A stretch of DNA of 64,000 nt from Chitinophagales bacterium. Lineage in GTDB: Bacteria > Bacteroidota > Bacteroidia > Chitinophagales > Chitinophagaceae. Within the stretch, counting starts at the first letter, position 1. Every line of letters begins with the position of its first letter. The DNA lies in contig JAFLBL010000018.1 in assembly GCA_017303855.1 (NCBI GenBank), positions 20,138-84,137 of the forward strand, given 5' to 3'. Both the position numbers and the translations under genes were made by a program. Below the pieces are notes generated by a model that did not search any database, was not told where the DNA came from, and was given only the letters and a program-made list of their open reading frames with translations. Shown in pieces: positions 17,948-25,421 of this stretch.

Positions 17948-18628
17948 TTATTTCCAGCCCTGACCATTTGCAGGGAGATTCAGTGCCTGGGCCACCTGTT
18001 CGTAAGTCATGGCTTTCAGTTGTTCTACTGTATAGCCGGAATTACCTGCAAACGGGCTACGGCCACCAGCCACTCCACCCGGAATAATTACATAACGGTA
18101 TACATAAGTAGCACTGGGAACAATACCCGTAGTTGTTGAATTAATCGGTTTGTTTAAATAGATCATCCGGCCAACGGTCGGGATATAACTTACAATTAAG
18201 TTATTCGGAGTTACCGCGGTTACAGTCCAGGGTAATGCATAAGCAAACGTACTGGTGGCGGAGGGGGCTACATAAGAAAGCACTACGCCGTTGTTTACCA
18301 CAGCGGCTGTAATACCGGGGGCATCTTTATAATCAATTTTGCTCAGTCCCTGATCAGCTAATGTGGAATCATGCCAACCGGTTAATGTAAACCAGGCAGA
18401 ATAGATAACATTGGCTGTACCTGCAGGACCCTGGGGACCGGCCGGACCAACCGGACCTTGTGCACCCGTAGCGCCTGTGGCACCGGTAGCACCTGTACCA
18501 CCAGTAGCACCGGCAGGACCTTGCGCACCTGTAGCACCCGCAGGACCTTCCGGACCTTCTTTGGTACAACTAACGGCTAAAAAGGTAATAGCTAAAGACA
18601 GAAGCGAGAGGAGTCTGAACTTTCTCAT
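17948..18628 (-). CDS. Collagen-like repeat lipoprotein
   Basis: A 226-residue protein with a lipoprotein signal (LAVSC, lipidated C21). About 15 uninterrupted Gly-X-Y triplets follow from residue 25 to 71 (GPE GPA GAT GAQ GPA ...), rich in GAT and GPA. Such stretches can form collagen-type triple helices, implying a trimeric surface stalk. The C-terminal 150 residues (from NVIYSAWF) look like a small beta-rich head domain, of a type often found in Bacteroidota after collagen repeats. The function is unknown; adhesion is a possibility. The gene stands between two hairpins or promoters as a single unit. Confidence 0.82.
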   Translation of the reverse strand: MRKFRLLSLLSLAITFLAVSCTKEGPEGPAGATGAQGPAGATGGTGATGATGATGAQGPVGPAGPQGPAGTANVIYSAWFTLTGWHDSTLADQGLSKIDYKDAPGITAAVVNNGVVLSYVAPSATSTFAYALPWTVTAVTPNNLIVSYIPTVGRMIYLNKPINSTTTGIVPSATYVYRYVIIPGGVAGGRSPFAGNSGYTVEQLKAMTYEQVAQALNLPANGQGWK

Positions 18629-18775
18629 AAACGAAGATTTGGCTGTTATTATGGTTTAGACTTAAAAGTAAAGGGATTTTTCCTCTTTACCAACATCAAT
18701 TAAAGATAAAGGAAAAAAACACAAAACCACACAGGTTAAAAAAATATTTGCCCAACGCGGAGTTGGCCTAAGAAC

Positions 18776-18783
18776 TATATTTG
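18776..18783 (+). promoter_or_regulatory. TAnnTTTG promoter box for the outer-membrane protein
   Basis: The exact TATATTTG lies 21 bp before the ATG at 18805. It overlaps an in-frame TTG at 18781, which rules that TTG out as the start. Confidence 0.55.
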
Positions 18784-18804
18784 TCCGGTAACCAACTTCT
18801 ATTT

Positions 18805-19554
18805 ATGATACGAAATTCTCTGATCATCACAGTACTAATGCTGGCGGCTACCGGCACCGCCCGGGGACAGTTTGTTAAAGGGGACAGGATGGCGGGTACC
18901 ACCGTAGGCAGCCTGCTTTATAATTCAGGTACAGCGGATATTTCCGTTGCTTCAATTGGCAGCAATACGTCAAAGATCACCAACTACAACCTGACGGTCA
19001 GCCCGTCTCTTGGCTGGTTTGTTTCCGGCAATACGGTTGTAGGTGCCACCCTGAATTTGAATCCTTATGGAAACAAAACCACGTATGAGCAAAGCGGGAG
19101 CACCTATCAAAGCGATAAAAACACCGGCTTTACTATCGGTCTTGGCGGATTTGCACGTTCCTATTTCGCGAGTAATAATAAACTGCTGCCATTTGGCCAG
19201 ATTGCTTTAAATGGCGGTTTCAGTTCACTCAAAACAGAAGGTTTTTTTTACGGAGGTGCCGGCGCGCTGGCCTATAAAACCAGTTATACGGGTCAGTCAA
19301 CCGGGGGTAGTTTTGTAAATGCCGCCCTGAGTGGTGGTTTTACAAAAATGCTCGGGGAGAATGCCGGGCTTGATCTGTACCTGGGTTATAACTTTTCGTA
19401 CAATAAAAACGTATTTAAAAAAACCACGCTCCGCGACGATGGCAATAATGGCAGCGTGGACACCCGTTCTGAAAATGAAACCAGCACCCGTTTTACCAAT
19501 CACGGATTTATGGCCGGAGTTGGTTTCCAGTTCTTTCTGCGCAAAAAAAAATAA
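18805..19554 (+). CDS. Outer-membrane beta-barrel protein
   Basis: A 249-residue protein with an N-terminal signal peptide (IRNSLIITVLMLAATGTARG). The rest is made of alternating aromatic and polar strands and Gly-rich turns (GLGGFARSYFA, LYLGYNFSYNKN), ending in GFQFFLRKKK. This is typical of small eight- to ten-stranded outer-membrane barrels of unknown function in Bacteroidota. The start is the ATG at 18805 because the earlier TTG overlaps the promoter box. It is followed by a bidirectional terminator. Confidence 0.75.
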   Translation: MIRNSLIITVLMLAATGTARGQFVKGDRMAGTTVGSLLYNSGTADISVASIGSNTSKITNYNLTVSPSLGWFVSGNTVVGATLNLNPYGNKTTYEQSGSTYQSDKNTGFTIGLGGFARSYFASNNKLLPFGQIALNGGFSSLKTEGFFYGGAGALAYKTSYTGQSTGGSFVNAALSGGFTKMLGENAGLDLYLGYNFSYNKNVFKKTTLRDDGNNGSVDTRSENETSTRFTNHGFMAGVGFQFFLRKKK

Positions 19555-19574
19555 ACCGTTTGCTATACAAATTG

Positions 19575-19601
19575 AAAAGCCCCGGCATTCCGGGGCTTTT
19601 T
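19575..19601. terminator. Bidirectional terminator
   Basis: A perfect 11-bp stem (AAAAGCCCCGG and its complement) with a 4-nt loop and A/T runs on both sides. It serves the rightward outer-membrane gene and the leftward DksA-like gene. Confidence 0.85.
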
Positions 19602-19626
19602 CGTATCGTTAGTTTCTCTTCACCTG

Positions 19627-20559
19627 TTATTTGCTCATCATCTGCTTGGCCTCAATGCTGAGTGTGGCATGTGGCACGGCACGAAGACGGGCTTTATCAA
19701 TCAGCTTTCCGGTAACCCGGCAGATGCCATAGGTTTTGTTTTCAATACGCATCATGGCTTTCTCCAGGTGATCAATAAACGTGATCTGGCGGCTGGCCAT
19801 CTGGCTCAGTTGTTCACGCTCCATACTCACACTGCCATCTTCCATGGTCATGTAACGGGCTTCGTCCATATCCCCACCTTCATCCTTACGGGTAATCAGT
19901 CCCTGGAGGTAGTTCAGTTCTTTCTTGGCGGCATCCAGTTTGCGTTGAATGATCTCCCTGAACTCGGCCAGGTCAGAATCAGAATAACGCATCGTGGGTC
20001 CGGATTGATGATGTTGCTGCATAGTTATATCTAATACGGATTTAGTAAACTCAGGTTCGTATTTTACTGAGGTTTTTGTAGTAGTCTTGGGTATAACGAC
20101 TTTGCCGGCTTTCGGCGGTTCTTTTTTAATCACAGGTTGCACTTTGGGTTTTACCGATACCAGCGACTTCGGGTCTACGGTACCGGGTTTTTTTGCTGCC
20201 GGTTTCGGAGCAGGAACTTCCTGCTTTACCACTGGTGCCGGGGCTGCCGCTTTAGGGGCGGGGGCTTTGGCGGCCGGGGCAGGTTTTGCTACCGGTTTCG
20301 GAGCGGGTTTTGCAGCCGGTTTCGGAGCAGGCTTGGCGGCCGGCTTCGGTGCTGGTTTCTTAGCTACGGGCTTTGCAGCTGCTTTAACAGCCGGTTTCGG
20401 AGCCGGTTTGGCGGCCTTCTTAGGGGCGGGTTTGGGTGCAGACTTTTTCACAGTTTTCTTTGCTACCGGTTTTTTAGCGGCAGCTTTAGGGGCGGGTTTG
20501 GCGGCTTTTTTCGGAGCCTTTTTCCCGCCAGTTGGACGGGTTTGCTTTTTAGTTGCCAT
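19627..20559 (-). CDS. DksA/TraR-type zinc finger-like protein with histone H1-like tail
   Basis: The 310-residue product has two parts. Residues 1 to about 160 are low-complexity, built of Lys, Ala and Pro (repeats such as KPAPKPAAK), strongly basic and resembling histone H1 tails. Residues from about 195 form a coiled coil and a C-terminal domain related to DksA/TraR (YGICRVTGKLIDKARLRAVPHAT). The canonical four zinc cysteines are not all present; only one Cys is visible in that motif. Related proteins in Bacteroidota are annotated as TraR/DksA family. The tail suggests nucleic-acid binding. It follows ileS by 3 bp, so the two are an operon. Confidence 0.8.
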   Translation of the reverse strand: MATKKQTRPTGGKKAPKKAAKPAPKAAAKKPVAKKTVKKSAPKPAPKKAAKPAPKPAVKAAAKPVAKKPAPKPAAKPAPKPAAKPAPKPVAKPAPAAKAPAPKAAAPAPVVKQEVPAPKPAAKKPGTVDPKSLVSVKPKVQPVIKKEPPKAGKVVIPKTTTKTSVKYEPEFTKSVLDITMQQHHQSGPTMRYSDSDLAEFREIIQRKLDAAKKELNYLQGLITRKDEGGDMDEARYMTMEDGSVSMEREQLSQMASRQITFIDHLEKAMMRIENKTYGICRVTGKLIDKARLRAVPHATLSIEAKQMMSK

Positions 20560-20562
20560 AAA

Positions 20563-23500
20563 TTACCCTTTTTTTAAAACATTCACATTAAGCAATACAT
20601 CGTTAATATCCATTTCAGTGCCGTCCTTTATTTCAGGCACAAATTCCAGTGAATCAGCCAGAATTTCGGCGCAAATATAGGTTTTAAACTGAGCTAACGA
20701 ATCTTTTAATCCGTCAGGCGCAGCCACCTCAATCAGCACCCTGTCAGTCAGCTCAAACCCGCTGTCCTTGCGGATTTTCTGTATCCGGTTCACAAACTCC
20801 CGGGCATTCCCTTCGGCTTCCAGTTCAGGGGTTACCGTAACATCCAGCGCCACGGTCAGACTACCCTTTCCGGCTACCGTCCAGCCCGGAATATCTTCAC
20901 TGCTGATCTCTGTTTCTGCGATTTGTAATATTAAGGGTTCGCCTTCAATTGACAAATTATATTGCCCTTCTTTTTCAAGTGATGCTATGTCTTCCTGGGT
21001 GAATTGTGACAAAGCTGTGGATACTGCTTTCATTTTTGCTCCCAGCTTTTTACCCAATGCCACAAAGTTGGGTTTGATTTTTTTACGGATAAATGTATTG
21101 TCCGGACTGAGGTACTCGATTTCTTTTACATTCACTTCGGCTTTCAGCAGGTTTTCCACTTTTTCCAGTTGTGCTTTCATCACCGGATTCAACACCGGTA
21201 TTAATACTTTCTGTAACGGCTGACGCACTTTAATATTCACTTTTTTTCTCAGCGACAGCACCAGGGATGACGCGTCCTGTGCCAGCTGCATCCTTTCTTC
21301 CAGCAGCGAATCCACTACAGCGGCATTATATACCGGGTAATCGGCATGATGAATGGAGGCCGTGGTAAACCGGCCGGTCACGGCATTCAGGTTGCGGAAC
21401 AACACATCACTGAAGAAAGGTGATATGGGTGCAATCAACCGGGTCAGGGTCTCCAGGCATTCATACAATGTCTGGTACGCACAGATCTTATCCTGCTCAT
21501 ATTCCCCTTTCCAGAAACGGCGGCGGCAAAGACGTACATACCAGTTACTGAGTTGCTCATCCACAAAATCCTCAATCACACGTCCGGCCTGTGTCGGCTC
21601 ATAGTCATCCATGAAATCACCCGCTTTCTTTACCACCGTATTAAGGGCAGAAAGAATCCAACGGTCGATTTCAGGACGTTCCTTAACCGGTATATAGGCT
21701 TCCTTAAACGCAAAGCCGTCCACATTGGCATAAAGGGCGAAGAACTGGTAGGTATTATACAGTGTGCCGAAGAATTTACGTTGTACTTCCTTGATTCCCT
21801 CACTATCAAATTTCAGGTTATCCCAGGGAGACGCATTGGTGATCAGGTACCAGCGGGTGGCATCGGCTCCGTATTTTTCAATGGTCTCAAACGGATCCAC
21901 GACATTGCCGAGACGTTTACTCATTTTATTCCCGTTCTTATCCAGTACCAGTCCGTTACTCACCACCGTCTTGTACGCCACCGAATCAAATACCAGGCAG
22001 GCAATGGCGTGAAGGGTATAAAACCAGCCACGGGTCTGGTCAACTCCTTCCGCGATAAAGTCGGCCGGGAAGGATTGTTTAAACGTCTCTTTATTCTCAA
22101 AGGGGAAATGCCATTGTGCATAAGGCATGGCACCACTGTCAAACCAAACGTCTATCAGGTCGGGAACCCGCTTCATCGGTTTGCCGGAGGGACTTACAAG
22201 TACAATCTCATCCACGTAGGGCTTATGAAGATCTAAGTTATCAGATAAAAGTGGTGCGTTGTGAGTTGCGAGTTGCGAGTCGGCCTTTAAAGCGAGATCT
22301 CTTAGTTCAGCGATACTGCCAATACAGATTTCTTCGGAACCATCTTCGGTTCGCCAAACCGGTAAGGGCGTACCCCAAAAACGGGAACGGCTCAGGTTCC
22401 AGTCTACCATATTCTCCAGCCAGTTGCCGAAACGGCCTTCGCCGGTTGATTTCGGCTTCCAGTTAATGGTTTTATTCAGTTCCACCATTCTTTCCTTGAT
22501 CGCCGTGGTTTTGATAAACCAGGCATCCAGCGGATAGTATAACACGGGTTTATCCGTTCTCCAGCAATGCGGATAACTGTGCTCGTATTTCTCTACTTTA
22601 AAAGCGCGGTTCTCTTTCTTCAGTTTGACCGCGATGTCCACATTCACATCCGCATAGGCCGGATCGTCTTTATAATTTTTTACATAGCGGTTGCTGAATT
22701 CACCAAGTCCATCCACGAATTTTCCTTCCCTGTCCACCATGGTGAGAATACCAATACCGTATTTCTTGCCTACTTTATAGTCATCAGCACCAAATGCAGG
22801 AGCCGTATGTACAATACCGGTACCATCTTCGGTGGTTACGAATGTATCAACCAGCACCCGGAACGGATCGCCTCCCGCATGAGCGGCACTGTTGGCGTCA
22901 TAGGGCATCAGTTGTTCATAACGGCACTCTTCAATCTGTGAACCTTTGAATTCAGTGATGACAGACCAGGGTAATACTTTTACTTTTTCATTGTAGCCGG
23001 CAAAATCTCCGTCTTTCCCTTCTTCTTTAAAATATTTACCAAGCAAAGCTTTGGCCAGTACCACATTCACGGGAAGATGCGTATAGGGATTGAATGTTTT
23101 TACCAATACATAATCAATATTGGCACCAACGGTCAGTCCGAGGTTGGAAGGCAGGGTCCAGGGAGTGGTCGTCCAGGCGAGAAAGAAAACCTCATCGCCA
23201 TGAACGGCATCATGCAGAAACTTGCTTTTCTCATCCTGCACGGCACGGAACATCGCCACGCAACTGGTATCCTTAACGTCCTTATAAGTACCGGGCTGAT
23301 TCAGTTCGTGCGAACTTAACCCGGTACCTGCCGCGGGTGAATAAGGCTGTATGCTCACACTTTCATAAAGCAGTCCTTTCTTGTATAATTCACTGAGCAA
23401 CCACCACAGGGTCTCGATGTATTCATTCTTGAACGTGATATAAGGATCATTCAGATCCACCCAATACCCCATCTTCCGGGTAATGTCATCCCATTTATCC

Positions 23501-23889
23501 TTGTACCGCAATACCGCTTCCCGGCATTTTTTGTTGTAGTCTTCCACAGAGATTTTCTTCCCGATATCTTCCTTGGTAATCCCCAATTCTTTTTCCACGC
23601 CCAGTTCAATCGGCAATCCATGGGTATCCCATCCTCCTTTACGTTTTACCTGGAAGCCTTTCATCGTTTTGTACCTGCATACCATATCCTTCAGGGTACG
23701 GGAGATCACGTGATGAATCCCGGGCATGCCGTTGGCGCTGGGCGGACCTTCATAAAACACAAAGGGGGTGGCCCCTTCTCGAAGGAGTACGCTTTTTTCA
23801 AAGGCCTGGTTTTCAGTCCAGTCAGATAAAATTTCCTGCTCAAAAGCGGGCAGGTTCAGTCCGGTAAATTCTCTGTATTTAACACTCAT
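20563..23889 (-). CDS. ileS: Isoleucyl-tRNA synthetase
   Basis: A 1108-residue class I synthetase that charges tRNA-Ile. The HIGH-like motif is in GPPSANGMPGIHH (48-60) and KMSKR is at 655-659. The editing domain lies between them (TTTPWTLPSN, then GTGIVHTAPAFGADDY). The domain order and length match the long Bacteroidota form, with a C-terminal DUF5915-like extension. An unusual feature is a 7-bp tandem array at 22255-22282, read in frame as the peptide DSQLATHNA near residue 540, in a variable loop between the editing and catalytic parts. The reading frame is intact, so it should be functional. Confidence 0.97.
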   Translation of the reverse strand: MSVKYREFTGLNLPAFEQEILSDWTENQAFEKSVLLREGATPFVFYEGPPSANGMPGIHHVISRTLKDMVCRYKTMKGFQVKRKGGWDTHGLPIELGVEKELGITKEDIGKKISVEDYNKKCREAVLRYKDKWDDITRKMGYWVDLNDPYITFKNEYIETLWWLLSELYKKGLLYESVSIQPYSPAAGTGLSSHELNQPGTYKDVKDTSCVAMFRAVQDEKSKFLHDAVHGDEVFFLAWTTTPWTLPSNLGLTVGANIDYVLVKTFNPYTHLPVNVVLAKALLGKYFKEEGKDGDFAGYNEKVKVLPWSVITEFKGSQIEECRYEQLMPYDANSAAHAGGDPFRVLVDTFVTTEDGTGIVHTAPAFGADDYKVGKKYGIGILTMVDREGKFVDGLGEFSNRYVKNYKDDPAYADVNVDIAVKLKKENRAFKVEKYEHSYPHCWRTDKPVLYYPLDAWFIKTTAIKERMVELNKTINWKPKSTGEGRFGNWLENMVDWNLSRSRFWGTPLPVWRTEDGSEEICIGSIAELRDLALKADSQLATHNAPLLSDNLDLHKPYVDEIVLVSPSGKPMKRVPDLIDVWFDSGAMPYAQWHFPFENKETFKQSFPADFIAEGVDQTRGWFYTLHAIACLVFDSVAYKTVVSNGLVLDKNGNKMSKRLGNVVDPFETIEKYGADATRWYLITNASPWDNLKFDSEGIKEVQRKFFGTLYNTYQFFALYANVDGFAFKEAYIPVKERPEIDRWILSALNTVVKKAGDFMDDYEPTQAGRVIEDFVDEQLSNWYVRLCRRRFWKGEYEQDKICAYQTLYECLETLTRLIAPISPFFSDVLFRNLNAVTGRFTTASIHHADYPVYNAAVVDSLLEERMQLAQDASSLVLSLRKKVNIKVRQPLQKVLIPVLNPVMKAQLEKVENLLKAEVNVKEIEYLSPDNTFIRKKIKPNFVALGKKLGAKMKAVSTALSQFTQEDIASLEKEGQYNLSIEGEPLILQIAETEISSEDIPGWTVAGKGSLTVALDVTVTPELEAEGNAREFVNRIQKIRKDSGFELTDRVLIEVAAPDGLKDSLAQFKTYICAEILADSLEFVPEIKDGTEMDINDVLLNVNVLKKG
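22255..22282. repeat. RRGT heptamer array J inside ileS (TGC-GAGT type)
   Basis: Four consecutive 7-bp units (TGCGTTG, TGAGTTG, CGAGTTG, CGAGTCG) lie within the coding sequence. On the minus strand they are translated in frame near residues 536-545. It is the only array of this family found inside a gene. Confidence 0.75.
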
Positions 23890-23947
23890 AGCCTGTCTAA
23901 AATGGGTGCAAAGTTACGAAATATAATGGCCCTAACCGTAGGGACAT

Positions 23948-23978
23948 AAAAAAGGCCCCGCCAATACGGCGAAGCCTT
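23948..23978 (-). terminator. Terminator after the HmuY-like gene
   Basis: Read on the minus strand, AAGGCTTCGCC pairs with GGCGGGGCCTT across a short loop, with one or two mismatches. A run of T follows. It lies 20 bp after the stop at 23998. Confidence 0.75.
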
Positions 23979-23997
23979 CTGACCATTAAACCTGAAC

Positions 23998-25398
23998 TTA
24001 CCCTTTTTTCAACCACATGGCTTCAAAAGCCGGGTATCCTCTTTCCCCGTTCTGGGTCAATGCAGTAAAACGAAGTTTGTAATAATTATTATCGCCATCT
24101 TTTACAATATAATACCGGTCGGTTCGCACGGAAGGCGATACTCCCGGTCCGCCACCGGAACGCCAGTCAGCGGCTATCGCATTCTGGGCCGTCATATATG
24201 TCTGTACATCCGCATCCGCTGCTGTAAAGTCGGCATAGGCTTTTGTTGCGGTCATCACTTTGGCAATGCTGACATTGCGGTTCAGCAGGATAATATCCTG
24301 GAACAGATAGGGTACTTCACCTGCACCGAAATTGGTGACATTGGAAAAATAAGTCCAGGCCAGATCCCATTTCTTTTTGGCCGGTTCCACAACCACTGCA
24401 CCATTATCGAAAGAAATATATTTAAAGAAATACGCATCCTCCCTGGCGATATCAATTGTGGAAAAACCCGTTGCGGCAATATCCGCATACTGAAGCGTAT
24501 AACCGCCGGTTGCGTTTTTCAGTACCCTGATTTTTTTCCAGCCCCTGGCCGGTGCCGGATTACCGGGTGCCAGTCCGCGGTTAACGATATATACTTTATT
24601 ATCTGAAGCCACATCACTCACGGCCGCAATGGCTGTACGGTTTACATCCCCATTGGGGTAATCCATATAGGGCAATGATGTGGTGACGGGGGCAAACTGG
24701 TTAAACGCCACTTCCGTGGAAAAACCAAGCGTATCTGCCGCGGTTACCAGGTTCAGGTCATTTTTACTCAGTTGCCTGGCCATCATGGCGGTTGAAGAAT
24801 TCAGGATCACTCTTGACTGATCAGCTCCGGTATAAAAACCAAGATCCCAGTTATTGCGGTTTACAATCGTCTGCCTGTTTGCACTCAGGTCAATAAACAC
24901 TTTATTGGAATACTGCACACCGCCTCCATTGATGGTGAGTGCCGGTCTTGCGGCAATCAGCTCCGCGAAAGTCAGTGTAAAACGGCGGGTTACTCCAACC
25001 GAAACCCGTTCGGATGGCTGGTTGATATCAAACGTGAGTTTTTCATCACCATCAAACAAAACTCCGCTTACTTTATTCACTTCAAAACCGGCTTCATTGG
25101 CGCCAGCTGGTACCGTTACGGTAACAGATCCTGATACGGCAGCGGGAGTAGTGGTATAATCCACGCCATAGGCCAGATCCAGTTCAGCGAGACTGATGGT
25201 CACCGGCAGATCGGTTTCTGCAGCCCGGGATAATTCGAGGCGCACCGTGATGGCGGATTCAGCAGCGGTGATTCCCTGGGCCGCTGATTCAAATACCACA
25301 TAATTATCGGCCAGCTCAGCCGTGCGCTTGCGGCAGCCTGTTACTACCAGAAGCAGGAGGACCAGGGGCAATACCAGGAAAATAAGTTTTTGTTTCAT
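23998..25398 (-). CDS. HmuY-family heme-binding lipoprotein with Calx-beta-like domain
   Basis: A 466-residue lipoprotein with signal and lipobox VVTGC (C22). The start is the ATG at 25398; an earlier in-frame ATG at 25419 would put extra residues before the signal. Residues of about 30-150 look like a Calx-beta/cadherin-like strand domain (YGVDYTT, PAGANEAGFEV, FDGDEKLTF). From about 165 the HmuY fold appears (NKVFIDLSANRQTIVNRNNWDLGFYTG). HmuY proteins take heme from host or environmental proteins and hand it to a TonB-dependent receptor. The receptor gene lies directly upstream with a 23-bp gap, so the pair should work as a unit. The N-terminal extra domain is unusual for HmuY itself. Confidence 0.82.
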   Translation of the reverse strand: MKQKLIFLVLPLVLLLLVVTGCRKRTAELADNYVVFESAAQGITAAESAITVRLELSRAAETDLPVTISLAELDLAYGVDYTTTPAAVSGSVTVTVPAGANEAGFEVNKVSGVLFDGDEKLTFDINQPSERVSVGVTRRFTLTFAELIAARPALTINGGGVQYSNKVFIDLSANRQTIVNRNNWDLGFYTGADQSRVILNSSTAMMARQLSKNDLNLVTAADTLGFSTEVAFNQFAPVTTSLPYMDYPNGDVNRTAIAAVSDVASDNKVYIVNRGLAPGNPAPARGWKKIRVLKNATGGYTLQYADIAATGFSTIDIAREDAYFFKYISFDNGAVVVEPAKKKWDLAWTYFSNVTNFGAGEVPYLFQDIILLNRNVSIAKVMTATKAYADFTAADADVQTYMTAQNAIAADWRSGGGPGVSPSVRTDRYYIVKDGDNNYYKLRFTALTQNGERGYPAFEAMWLKKG

Positions 25399-25421
25399 TA
25401 CTATGAGATTTGCGTTCATGA

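Noticed and set aside
20087..20680. Long rightward open frames opposite the Lys/Ala/Pro-rich gene
   Set aside because: They mirror the low-complexity coding repeat on the other strand and have no start context or known domain.
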